Positions 17,413 through 24,979 of a DNA stretch of 64,000 nucleotides are shown one piece after another; within the stretch, counting starts at the first letter, position 1; each line of letters starts with the position of its first letter. The notes under the pieces were generated by a model. It saw only the letters and a program-made list of their open reading frames with translations. It searched no databases and had not been told where the DNA came from. The stretch is from positions 62,001 through 126,000 of the forward strand of contig NZ_NEUF01000160.1 of NCBI RefSeq assembly GCF_002910915.1, read 5' to 3'. The stretch is from Streptomyces sp. SM10. GTDB taxonomy: Bacteria; Actinomycetota; Actinomycetes; Streptomycetales; Streptomycetaceae. The translations under genes were made by a program, and so were the position numbers.

Positions 17413-18210
17413 TCAGCGGTAGGAGGCCCTGGTCCGGATGCGGGAGACGCCCAGCAGGACGAGGAGCGTCGTCGCCATGAGGACCACGGCGACCGCCGCA
17501 CCGGTGAAGAGCGAACCGCGGTCGGTGGCGGCGAAGATCTGCACCGGCAGCGGGGTCCAGTCGGGCGGGTAGAGCATCATCGTGGCGCTCAGCTCGCCCA
17601 TGGACAGGGCGAAGCAGAGCCCTGCCGCCGCGGTGAGCGACGGCAGCAGCAGCGGCAGCCTGATCCGCCACAGGACATACGCGGGGCGGGCGCCGAGCCC
17701 GGCCGCCGCCTGTTCGTACACGGGGTCCAGTCGTACGATCGCGGCCGAGACCGACTGGTAGGCGAACGCGGTGACGAGAACGGTGTGCGCGAGGATGACG
17801 ATCCAGCGCGTCCCGTTCAGCAGGACCGGCGGCCGGCTGAAGGCGACCAGCACCGACAGACCGACGACGACGGACGGCACGGCGACCGGGAGCACGAAGA
17901 GGGCGTCCATGAACCGCCTCCCGCGCCTCCGTAGGGAAGCGGCGGCGAGGGCGGCCCAGCTCCCTGCCGTGAGGGCGATCAGGCTGGCCGCCAGAGCGGT
18001 CATCAGGCTGGTTCCCAGTGCCTGGAGGGAGTCGGCGTCGGTGGCCGCGGCGTAGTGCGCGCCGGTGGGACCCGACGGGAAGGCGCCGGACCAGTTCGTG
18101 GCGAAGGACGCGGCGCCGACGACCGCCAGCGGCACCGCGAAGAGTGGGACGAAGAGCACGAGGAAGAGGGCGCCCACGGCCCACCTCCCGGCACGGCTAT
18201 GCACCAGCAC
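17413..18210 (-). CDS. ABC transporter permease 2 (phosphonate type)
   Basis: A 265-aa inner-membrane permease of the BPD_transp_1 fold with about six hydrophobic segments. The EAA-loop region reads EQAAAGLGARPAYVLWRIRLPLLLPS, the site that contacts the ATPase. The start is GTG 18210, overlapping the 3' end of permease 1 by 14 bases in another frame. It works as a heterodimer with permease 1. Intact length and motifs. Confidence 0.9.
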   Translation of the reverse strand: MLVHSRAGRWAVGALFLVLFVPLFAVPLAVVGAASFATNWSGAFPSGPTGAHYAAATDADSLQALGTSLMTALAASLIALTAGSWAALAAASLRRRGRRFMDALFVLPVAVPSVVVGLSVLVAFSRPPVLLNGTRWIVILAHTVLVTAFAYQSVSAAIVRLDPVYEQAAAGLGARPAYVLWRIRLPLLLPSLTAAAGLCFALSMGELSATMMLYPPDWTPLPVQIFAATDRGSLFTGAAVAVVLMATTLLVLLGVSRIRTRASYR

Positions 18211-19120
18211 GACGGCTCACCACCCGGTAGAGGCCGTAGAGGCCGACGGAGATGACGATGTTGACGACGGCGACGACGCAGGCCGCCGGGTAGTCCGACT
18301 CCAGGATCGCCTTGCTGTAGACGAGCATCGGCAGCGTGGTGACGCCCTTCGCGCCGGTGAACAGCACGATCCCGAACTCGTTCAGGCACATCACCAGGAC
18401 CAGGCTGCCGCCCGCCGCGAGCGCCGGCAGCGCCTCGGGCAGGATCACCCGGCGCACGATGCGGGCCGGCCGGGCGCCGAGCGAGGACGCCACCTCCAGC
18501 TGCGCGGTGTCGAGCTGGGAGAAGGCGGCGAGCAGGGGGCGCATGACGAACGGGGTGAAGTAGGTGATCTCGGCGAGCAGGACGCCCCAGGGCGTGGTGA
18601 GGAAGTGGAAGGGGCCGTCGGACGCTCCGGTGACGCCCGTCCAGACGCCGTTGGCCATGCCGACGGTGCCGTAGACGAACAGCAGGGCGAGCGTGATCAG
18701 GAAGGACGGGAAGGAGAGGAAGACGTCGATGAACCGGGCCACCGCCCGGGCGCCCGGAAAGGGCACGAAGGCGATGACCAGGGCCAGGACGAATCCGAGG
18801 ACGAGACAGCCCGTGGTGGAGCCCAGCGCGAGCCAGACGGTCGTGGTGAGCGCCGACCGGAAGGACTCGGAGGCGAAGACCTCGGTGTACGGGGCGAGGG
18901 AGGTGCCGCCCTCGTCCGGGGTGAAGGACTGCTGGACGACGAGGGCCAGCGGGTAGAGGAAGGCCAGCGCCAGGGCGGCGACGGGCGGCACGGCCCAGAG
19001 GGACACCGGGACGCGCCGGGGGCCCCGCGGGGCGGGGCCCTGCGGTGGTGTCCCCGCGCATCCGGGGACGGCTATCGCGGGCGGACCGGGCTGGCTGCGT
19101 ATCGCGGAGGCTTTAGGCAC
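18197..19120 (-). CDS. ABC transporter permease 1 (phosphonate type)
   Basis: A 307-aa multi-pass membrane protein. Its EAA loop is LEVASSLGARPARIVRRVILPEALP. Hydrophobic segments begin at about residue 40 (WAVPPVAALALAFLYPL). The N-terminal 30 residues are hydrophilic and Pro-rich. Start GTG 19120 overlaps the ATPase stop by eight bases; the longer frame upstream lies inside the ATPase gene. It pairs with permease 2 to form the transmembrane channel. Confidence 0.9.
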   Translation of the reverse strand: MPKASAIRSQPGPPAIAVPGCAGTPPQGPAPRGPRRVPVSLWAVPPVAALALAFLYPLALVVQQSFTPDEGGTSLAPYTEVFASESFRSALTTTVWLALGSTTGCLVLGFVLALVIAFVPFPGARAVARFIDVFLSFPSFLITLALLFVYGTVGMANGVWTGVTGASDGPFHFLTTPWGVLLAEITYFTPFVMRPLLAAFSQLDTAQLEVASSLGARPARIVRRVILPEALPALAAGGSLVLVMCLNEFGIVLFTGAKGVTTLPMLVYSKAILESDYPAACVVAVVNIVISVGLYGLYRVVSRRAGA

Positions 19121-20231
19121 CGGAGCCCACCGAGGAGGGGGCGGAGGCGGCGCGGACGGGCGGCGCCCAGCCTGCCCCCGCCGGGATGAGGACGGCGTCC
19201 TCCGCCGCGAAGTGCAGGGTGACCTCGCCACCGAGGGCCGGCACCTCGCGCAGTTCCGGCACGTCCGCCTTGACGCGGTGGCCGCCCGTGTCGACGTGCA
19301 GCCGGTGGGTCGAGCCACGCCACTGGACCTCGGCGAGGGTGCCGGTGACCGCGTTGGGCCCGGGGCCGAGTCCGACCAGGTGCGGCCGGACGCAGAGGGT
19401 CGCCGCGGCGCCGGCAGCCGCCTCACCGGGGGTGACGGAGAGCGGGTGCCCGGCGAAGTCGGCGCTGCCGGGCAGGGCTCCGACCGTGACCGGCAGCAGG
19501 TTGGCGTTGCCCACGAAGGAGGCTGTGAGTTCCGTGCGCGGGCGGCGGTACAACTCCTGCGGGGTGTCGCAGTCCTGGAGCCGCGCGCGGTCCATGACGG
19601 CGATCCGGTCGGCCAGGGTCAGGGCCTCGACCTGGTCGTGGGTGACGTAGAGGATGGAGACGTCCGGCAGTTCGCGGTGCAGGCGGGCGAGTTCGGCGAG
19701 CATCCCGGAGCGCAGCTGGGCATCCAGCGCGGAGAGCGGCTCGTCGAGCAGCAGCACCCCGGGGCGGATGGCGAGCGCGCGGGCGATGGCGACGCGCTGC
19801 TGCTGGCCTCCGGAGAGCTCGCGGGGGTGGCGGTCGGCGTAGGCGGCCATGCCGACGAGTTCGAGGGCCTCGGCGACCCGGTCCGCGATCTCGGCCCTGG
19901 CGGCCTTGCGTGCCTTGAGACCGAAGGCGACGTTCTCCCGGACCCGCATGTGTGGGAAGAGCGCGTACTGCTGGACGACCATGCCGATGCCCCGGCGGTG
20001 CGGGGGCAGAGCGGTCACGTCGCGGTCGCCGAGGAACACCCGCCCGGAGTCGGGCGTCACGAATCCGGCGACGGCGCGCAGGGCGGTGGTCTTCCCGGAG
20101 CCCGAGGGGCCGAGGAGTGCCATGACCTCGCCGGGCTCGACGGTCAGGTCGAGCCCGTCCAGGACGACGGTGCGGCCGTAGGCGACCGTGACCTGGTCGA
20201 AGCGGATGCCGGAGGCCGTCGCGCCGCTCAC
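19113..20231 (-). CDS. ABC transporter ATP-binding protein (phosphonate type)
   Basis: A 372-aa ATPase with Walker A GPSGSGKTT (about residue 41), Q-loop VQQYALFP, signature LSGGQQQR, Walker B LLLDEP and the switch His in VTHDQ. A C-terminal TOBE-like regulatory domain (about 240-345) is present, as in Fe3+/spermidine/phosphonate importers. The GTG start overlaps the hydrolase stop. It energises the two adjacent permeases. All catalytic motifs are intact. Confidence 0.92.
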   Translation of the reverse strand: MSGATASGIRFDQVTVAYGRTVVLDGLDLTVEPGEVMALLGPSGSGKTTALRAVAGFVTPDSGRVFLGDRDVTALPPHRRGIGMVVQQYALFPHMRVRENVAFGLKARKAARAEIADRVAEALELVGMAAYADRHPRELSGGQQQRVAIARALAIRPGVLLLDEPLSALDAQLRSGMLAELARLHRELPDVSILYVTHDQVEALTLADRIAVMDRARLQDCDTPQELYRRPRTELTASFVGNANLLPVTVGALPGSADFAGHPLSVTPGEAAAGAAATLCVRPHLVGLGPGPNAVTGTLAEVQWRGSTHRLHVDTGGHRVKADVPELREVPALGGEVTLHFAAEDAVLIPAGAGWAPPVRAASAPSSVGSGA

Positions 20232-20932
20232 GCTTCGGCCCGGGCGACGAGATCCGCAAGTTCCGCGACCGAACCGAGGAGGTGCGTGGCCCCGTTCCGG
20301 GCCAGCTGGTCCTTGTCGTGCGCTCCGGTGAGGACGCCCGCGACGATTCCGGCCCCGGAGCGTACGCCGCTGACCATGTCGTAGGAGGTGTCCCCCGCCA
20401 CGACGATCCGCCGGACGTCGTCCACGGCGCCCGTACGCAGGAACGCCGCGAGGACCATGTCCGGGTACGGTCGGCCCCTGCCGCCCGCGTCGGCCGGGCA
20501 GAGCGTCAGCGGGACGAGGTCCTGCCAGCCCAGGGCGGCCAGGATGGCGTCCTGGGTGGTGCGGGCGAAGCCGGTGGTCAGGACGACGGTGCGGCCCTCG
20601 GCCGTGAGCCGCTCCACGGTCTCGCGCGCCCCGGGCAGCGGAGCGATACGGCCGCCGTCGACCAGGGCCCCGTACGCCTCCTCGAAGGCGGTGTTGGCAC
20701 GGCGGGCCGTCTCCTCGTCTCCGAACAGGTGCCGGAAGACGGATATCTTGGACTCGCCCATGGTGGCGCGTACGTGGTCGAGCTGGGCCGCGTGCTCCGT
20801 CGATCCGGGGCGTACGCCGAGGTGTTCGGCGGCGGCGGAGAAGGCTTCCTCCACGAGTCCGCCGTCGGCGACCGTCGTGCCGGCCATGTCCAGGACGACG
20901 AGGTCCAGCCTGTTGTTCTGCGTCGTTGTCAT
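20228..20932 (-). CDS. Phosphonatase-like HAD hydrolase
   Basis: A 234-aa HAD-superfamily protein with motif I LVVLDMAGTTV (Asp nucleophile; the AGT signature is typical of phosphonatase-like enzymes), motif II VLTTGF and motif IV GDTSYDM. It resembles the PhnX-like TIGR03351 group rather than true phosphonoacetaldehyde hydrolase; the catalytic Lys of PhnX is not obvious. The ATG at 20932 lies five bases after the stop of the oxidoreductase. With the ABC transporter it is expected to act on a phosphonate-derived phosphorus compound; substrate uncertain. Confidence 0.85.
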   Translation of the reverse strand: MTTTQNNRLDLVVLDMAGTTVADGGLVEEAFSAAAEHLGVRPGSTEHAAQLDHVRATMGESKISVFRHLFGDEETARRANTAFEEAYGALVDGGRIAPLPGARETVERLTAEGRTVVLTTGFARTTQDAILAALGWQDLVPLTLCPADAGGRGRPYPDMVLAAFLRTGAVDDVRRIVVAGDTSYDMVSGVRSGAGIVAGVLTGAHDKDQLARNGATHLLGSVAELADLVARAEA

Positions 20933-20937
20933 GCGTG

Positions 20938-21222
20938 TCACCAGCCCAGTTCGTCTGCGGTCGCTTCGGCGATGGCGGGCGAGCACGTCATACCGCGCCC
21001 GCCGGGCCCGGTGACCAGCCAGACGCCGTCGCGCACCTGCCGGCGGTGGACGACGCGGCTGGTGTCGGTGCACTGGGCGTAGACCCCGGCCCACCGGCGG
21101 CGGATGCGCGGCAGGGGGCGGCCGAGGTAGGACTCGACGACACCGGTGAGGTGCTCGTACGGCTCCTCCAGGGTGTCGAAGGCGAAGGGGTGCTCGTACT
21201 CGTGCGTGTCCCCGATGGTCAG
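20938..21222 (-). pseudogene. 3' part of split FAD-dependent oxidoreductase (TIGR03364-like)
   Basis: The last about 94 codons read LTIGDTHEYEHPF, then a segment ending GPGGRGMTCSPAIAEATADELGW, a typical C-terminus of the FAD-dependent oxidoreductases that accompany phosphonate transport genes. The N-terminal part is 11.8 kb away at 33000-33842. Joining the two at the shared CAG (21220-21222 and 33000-33002) restores a continuous frame with the segment RRDGG-LTIGDTHEYE. The gene is broken here by the inserted element. Confidence 0.85.
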
Positions 21223-21224
21223 AC

Positions 21225-21252
21225 CTTCTCTGGGGGAGCGACTGTGGCGTGG
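21225..21252 (+). repeat. Left terminal imperfect inverted repeat of the Tn554-like element
   Basis: TTCTCTGGGGGAGCGACTGT and onward. It matches imperfectly the complement of the right end at 32964-32997 (TTCTGGGG, GAGG, CTGTGG in the same order). The match was aligned by eye and needs gaps. Confidence 0.45.
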
Positions 21253-21407
21253 GGCCAGCCAATGGGGCTTCATGCAGCTCAGCGTCGGTTTCATTGACGC
21301 TAGCAGGTGCAACAGGTGTGGTGGTATCGCCAGTTCAGGTGAAGCCCCGCGACGGTCAGACCGCAGCCGCCGAGGCGTCCGCTCGGTCAGCCACATAGCT
21401 CGGGTGA

Positions 21408-22616
21408 TTACAGCACCCGGCGGAAGCCGGGAAGTCGGCGCAGTCCGGCTGCCAGCGGGAAGGTCAGTGCCAGGGCGAGCACGCTGGTCGTCACCCAGGC
21501 GCCGGCCGCGGTCAATCCGTGGTCCGTCAGGCAGTACTGCGTGGCCACCACCAGGGGTACGTGAAGGATGTACACACCGTAGGAGTCCGCTGCGAGTTCC
21601 GCGGACAGTCGGCTTCTGGGGGTGACTGCCTCCCGGAACACCGTCAGCAGCCCGACGCACAGCGAAACACACAGCGCGCTGTCGTACGCCGCCCACGCCA
21701 GGGCGGGCCCGTTGAAACCGCCAGGCGCGAAACAGGCCGCGTCCGCTCCGATGACGAACAGCACGGCGGTTCCGGCCAGGCCACCGCCCAACCACACCCA
21801 GCCGACACGGGCGTCGAACCCCTCCAGCCAGGCGCAGCGATACGCCAGCACACCGAGGATGAAGAAGGTCGCGTACTGCGGCACCCGGGCGGGCTCAACC
21901 TGCAGGAAATCCAGCACTGGGACCCACTCGTCCAGCGGGTACCACAGCCGGACGAGGAAGGTGGCGGCCGCAATCGCAGCGGTCAGCCCAGCCAATGCCC
22001 GGTGCCCGGGCGCCGACCGCGCACCACGCACGCGTCCGCCACGGTTGTAGCGCTGTAGCAGGCGGCCAACACGGCTGCAGACCATGTACAACACGGTGTA
22101 GGCCAGCAGGTTCTGGATGAACCACAGGTGCCCGAACTGCAGGTCCGGCCAGGACGGTCCCGTCCAGTCCGTGGGTTTCTCCCCCAGCCCGAGGTAGACA
22201 TCGAGGAAGTATCGAGGGAAGGAGATCGGAGGGTAGCCGCGATAGTGAACGTAGTACGCGTACATCAGACCGGGAACGATCGTCAGTGCACCGACCACCA
22301 CGGGGATACCCAGCCGGACCAGACGGCCTTTCAGGAACCGCCAGAAGCCCCGCCGCCGGCAGGAGCTGGGCACGAAGACCGCGGAGACGAAGAAGAACAG
22401 GCTCATGAAGAACGAGCCGTCGACTGCGGACAGCGTGGCCAGGGCCGGCGTGCGCGGCTGTCCCTCCGCGTACCACCAGTCCTCTGGCCCGTAGGGCTGA
22501 GCTGCGTGGTGAATGACGACGAGGACCGTCAGGGCGATCCGTAAGTTGTCCAGCCAGTTCAGACGGCGGACCTGACGCGGTACCGGAGCAGGTGTACCGG
22601 AATCGGGTGTGTTCAT
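21408..22616 (-). CDS. Membrane acyltransferase-3 family protein (OpgC/OafA-like)
   Basis: A polytopic membrane protein of 402 residues. It starts MNTPDSGTPAPVPRQ, then LNWLDNLRIALTVLVVIHHAAQPYG, the first TM helix with the conserved His (HH) and Arg of the acyltransferase-3 family. About ten hydrophobic segments follow, with RRRGFWRFLKGRLVRLGIP characteristic after the second or third helix. Such enzymes O-acylate cell-surface glycans or small molecules. ATG 22616 is chosen because a palindrome directly precedes it; in-frame starts upstream (for example 22652) lie across that palindrome. It is cargo of the transposon, together with the upstream TetR gene. Confidence 0.85.
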   Translation of the reverse strand: MNTPDSGTPAPVPRQVRRLNWLDNLRIALTVLVVIHHAAQPYGPEDWWYAEGQPRTPALATLSAVDGSFFMSLFFFVSAVFVPSSCRRRGFWRFLKGRLVRLGIPVVVGALTIVPGLMYAYYVHYRGYPPISFPRYFLDVYLGLGEKPTDWTGPSWPDLQFGHLWFIQNLLAYTVLYMVCSRVGRLLQRYNRGGRVRGARSAPGHRALAGLTAAIAAATFLVRLWYPLDEWVPVLDFLQVEPARVPQYATFFILGVLAYRCAWLEGFDARVGWVWLGGGLAGTAVLFVIGADAACFAPGGFNGPALAWAAYDSALCVSLCVGLLTVFREAVTPRSRLSAELAADSYGVYILHVPLVVATQYCLTDHGLTAAGAWVTTSVLALALTFPLAAGLRRLPGFRRVL

Positions 22617-22636
22617 GTGTTCAGCATGCTCAACAC
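22617..22636. promoter_or_regulatory. Palindromic operator candidate for the TetR regulator
   Basis: GTGTTCAGCATGCTCAACAC is a 20-bp palindrome with one mismatched pair, placed directly before the acyltransferase start codon and 22 bp after the TetR stop. TetR family proteins bind such sites. It would block translation initiation or transcription of the acyltransferase; the assignment to this TetR is inference. Confidence 0.55.
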
Positions 22637-22657
22637 TTGTACACACCCGCATTGGGG

Positions 22658-23272
22658 CTATCCCCCTGTTCCGTCCCCCAGCGAGCCGTAAAAGCCCTGC
22701 AAGAGCAGGTGTTGGTTGGCCGCACTGCGGCGCGCCAGCGCCTGTGGAGCGAACAGCGGCCCGTCGTGATGGGGCTGCATCACCCGCTCCAGCAGCAGGG
22801 GCCCCAGGATCAGGCACAGAACCTGAAACGGGGCCCATTCATCGTCCGGTGCCTGCTGGTCATACGCCGATGACAACCGCTCCACCTCCATCCGGGCGCC
22901 GCTCAGAAGCCGCCCGAACAAGTCGGCGCTCGCCACACTGTCTTCCAACAGCACATGCCGCAGGTAGCCGCGCAGCACTGGATCCGCCCCGAACAGCCGG
23001 GCGGACACCTTGCCGAGCGAGTCCATCAGACCGGCATTCGGGCCCACCTCCGCCAACTCCCTGCCGATTCGGTCCAGTACGTACTCGTCGACAGCGGCTC
23101 TCAGCCCCTCCTTCGATCCGAAGTGCCGGGTCACAAGCGCCGGCGACAGCCCCGCAGCCGCTGCGACCGATCGCGTCGAAGTTGCCTCGAACCCTCGCTC
23201 CGCGAACAGCTCCAGCGCTGCCTCCCGCAACCGCGCCCGCCCGGTCAGATCACTTTTCTCCACCGCCGTCAT
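22658..23272 (-). CDS. TetR family transcriptional regulator
   Basis: A 204-aa TetR protein with the HTH near the N-terminus (LREAALELFAERGFEATSTRSVAAAAGLSPALVTRHFGSK) and a helical ligand domain. ATG 23272 is used; the longer frame to 23344 runs into the region next to DUF6262. It is transcribed in the same direction as the acyltransferase, so it probably controls it, and itself, through the palindrome at 22617-22636. Ligand unknown. Confidence 0.88.
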   Translation of the reverse strand: MTAVEKSDLTGRARLREAALELFAERGFEATSTRSVAAAAGLSPALVTRHFGSKEGLRAAVDEYVLDRIGRELAEVGPNAGLMDSLGKVSARLFGADPVLRGYLRHVLLEDSVASADLFGRLLSGARMEVERLSSAYDQQAPDDEWAPFQVLCLILGPLLLERVMQPHHDGPLFAPQALARRSAANQHLLLQGFYGSLGDGTGG

Positions 23273-23393
23273 GCCCCGCAGCGTAATCACCAGCCCAGAA
23301 AACTCGAAGCCGCCGGAGTAGGCGCAGACCCCGCTGACGTGCAAAGGCCGCCGCGGTGGACGACGGCCTGCCGCTGCTGCCCATCGACCTGAG

Positions 23394-23930
23394 CTACCCC
23401 TCCGCGGCTCCCTTCTGGTTCAGGGCCCGGGTGAGCTCGCGGTTGGCTGCGCGGGCAGCCTCCAACTCCGCGTCCCTCTCCTCCAGCCGCGCCGACAGTT
23501 CGGTGTTCGCCTGCTCCAGGTGGGAGACCTGACGTTGCAGCACCTCTTGGTCGGCGGGGGCACCGAGTCCTGATTCCCGCCACGCCTGCTCGCCCATGAG
23601 CTCCGAGAGCCGACGTTCCAGACGCCGGGTCTGGGTGACGAGCCGGGTGTTGCGCGCGTGCGCGTTGGCGAGGTCGGCCTGGAGCGAGGCCAGGCCGACC
23701 GGGGGCCCGGCCGAGGGGTCCGTCTCGGGCGGCTGGAGCTCGGCGGCGTGGATGAGGGCGAGCAGGTCGCGGTGACGGTAGAGGAAGGTACGGTCGACGC
23801 CGGCTTGGCGGGCGATGCCACTCACACTGATCGCAGTGCCGTCCTGTGCGGCGTGCTGGATGGCGCTCTTCACGCGCTGGCGACGGCGTTCACCATCCGC
23901 GCGGCGGCCGTCTGCCATGGCTGTGCTCAT
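23394..23930 (-). CDS. DUF6262 / TnpC-like protein of a Tn554-type element
   Basis: A 178-aa protein with an N-terminal helix-turn-helix (ISVSGIARQAGVDRTFLYRHRDLL) and a long C-terminal coiled coil (about residues 80-170, heptad Leu/Ala pattern in LEQANTELSARLEERDAELEAA). This is the organisation of DUF6262 proteins, equivalent to TnpC of Tn554, an accessory DNA-binding factor for the two recombinases. The ATG overlaps the stop of the tnpB 3' fragment (ATGA), the normal coupling in this family. It appears intact, although its partners are broken. Confidence 0.85.
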   Translation of the reverse strand: MSTAMADGRRADGERRRQRVKSAIQHAAQDGTAISVSGIARQAGVDRTFLYRHRDLLALIHAAELQPPETDPSAGPPVGLASLQADLANAHARNTRLVTQTRRLERRLSELMGEQAWRESGLGAPADQEVLQRQVSHLEQANTELSARLEERDAELEAARAANRELTRALNQKGAAEG

Positions 23931-24477
23931 GCGGTCCTCGTGGTGTGGACGTCGGGCAAGGGCTGGCCGATGCGGGGCATGCCGAGCATCACGCTCCGAC
24001 TGCGGCGTACGACGGCGACGGCCTCGCCGATCTGGGCCTGCTCCTCGGCAGTGAGATCATCGAGATCGGCTTTGACCCGCTCGATCAGCCGGCGTACCCG
24101 GCGGATCTCCTCCTGGGAGGGCATCGCCTCGCTGCGGGCCCAGTCGTCGGCGGCGAACGCCGACATCAGCCGCTCCCGGCTGCGCAGCAGGTCAGACAGG
24201 TACGCCTGGAGGTCGGGCAGGTAGGACACGTCAGTGCGGAAGTGGTCACAGCCCACACAGCGGAACCGGACGGGGCAGCTCTGTCCGCCGGCCGCGACGT
24301 TCGACGGCTCCTGGCAGACACCGTAGGGAACGCTGACTTCTCCGATCGCCCGCCGCACGTGTTCGGAGTCCAGAAGCGACTGGGCCTTGCGCCACACGCG
24401 GGTGCCGTTACGGTCGAACTGCAGGGCCACCACCCGGTCCACGGCGTCGCGCCGCCGATCCTGGCTGACCCGTAATG
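23927..24477 (-). pseudogene. 3' fragment of TnpB-like large tyrosine recombinase
   Basis: From RVSQDRRRDAVDRVVALQF onward the frame shows the conserved tail of the large Tn554-type recombinases: VPYGVC, SCPVRFRCVGCDHF and SYLPDLQAYLSDLLR. Cysteines there form a zinc site. The sequence upstream (24478 onward on the minus strand) is foreign. The missing front part, which ends at the catalytic Tyr (TTQNYY), is 6.4 kb away at 30890. The gene is thus split by a second insertion, and its front half has a further internal deletion. Confidence 0.8.
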
Positions 24478-24579
24478 GTGGAGTCGGGTATCGGAACCCC
24501 CGGAATGCCTCGGTCTGAAGGGGCATGGGCCCCAAAGGGCAGGGGTGGATCGGGCGCCTCGCGGCCTACGATGCGGCCC

Positions 24580-24978
24580 ATGACGATCACGTATGAGTGG
24601 CGCGGTGATGTCGATAATGCCGCCGTCAACGCGCTCCACGCGGAGGCGTTCGGTCACGTTCAGGGGAACATCGATTGGCAGACACGAGTGCAGCGTCACA
24701 GCCTCGGCTGGGTCTGTGCCCGAAACGACGGCAGGCTCGTAGGGTTTGTCAACGTCGCCTGGGACGGTGGCGTCCATGCCTTCGTTCTCGACACGATGGT
24801 CGCCCAGGACATGCGCAAGACCGGTGTCGGGACCGGACTCGTGACGGCCGCGGCCCAAGGCGCCCGTGCAGCGGACTGCGAATGGCTCCACGTTGACTTT
24901 GAAGGGCATCTGCGTCCTTTCTACTTCGACGCGTGCGGCTTCAGACCGACCGAAGCAGGGCTCCTCGCTCTGCGCTAG
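24580..24978 (+). CDS. GNAT family N-acetyltransferase
   Basis: A 132-aa GNAT protein. The acetyl-CoA-binding loop reads RKTGVGTGLVTAAAQGARAA (near residues 82-101), with the preceding strand VLDTMV, and the C-terminal YFDACGFRPTEAG, as in this family. I use ATG 24580 (after GGCCC; ribosome site weak); the longer frame from 24475 runs into the border of the element. Substrate unknown; some members of this short type inactivate small molecules. It is the only + strand gene in the nested element, so it looks like cargo. Confidence 0.85.
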   Translation: MTITYEWRGDVDNAAVNALHAEAFGHVQGNIDWQTRVQRHSLGWVCARNDGRLVGFVNVAWDGGVHAFVLDTMVAQDMRKTGVGTGLVTAAAQGARAADCEWLHVDFEGHLRPFYFDACGFRPTEAGLLALR

Positions 24979-24979
24979 A

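Noticed and set aside
23345..23393. Possible coupling of the DUF6262 gene with the TetR gene
   Set aside because: Only a short spacer without overlap; TetR has its own plausible start and no shared frame.
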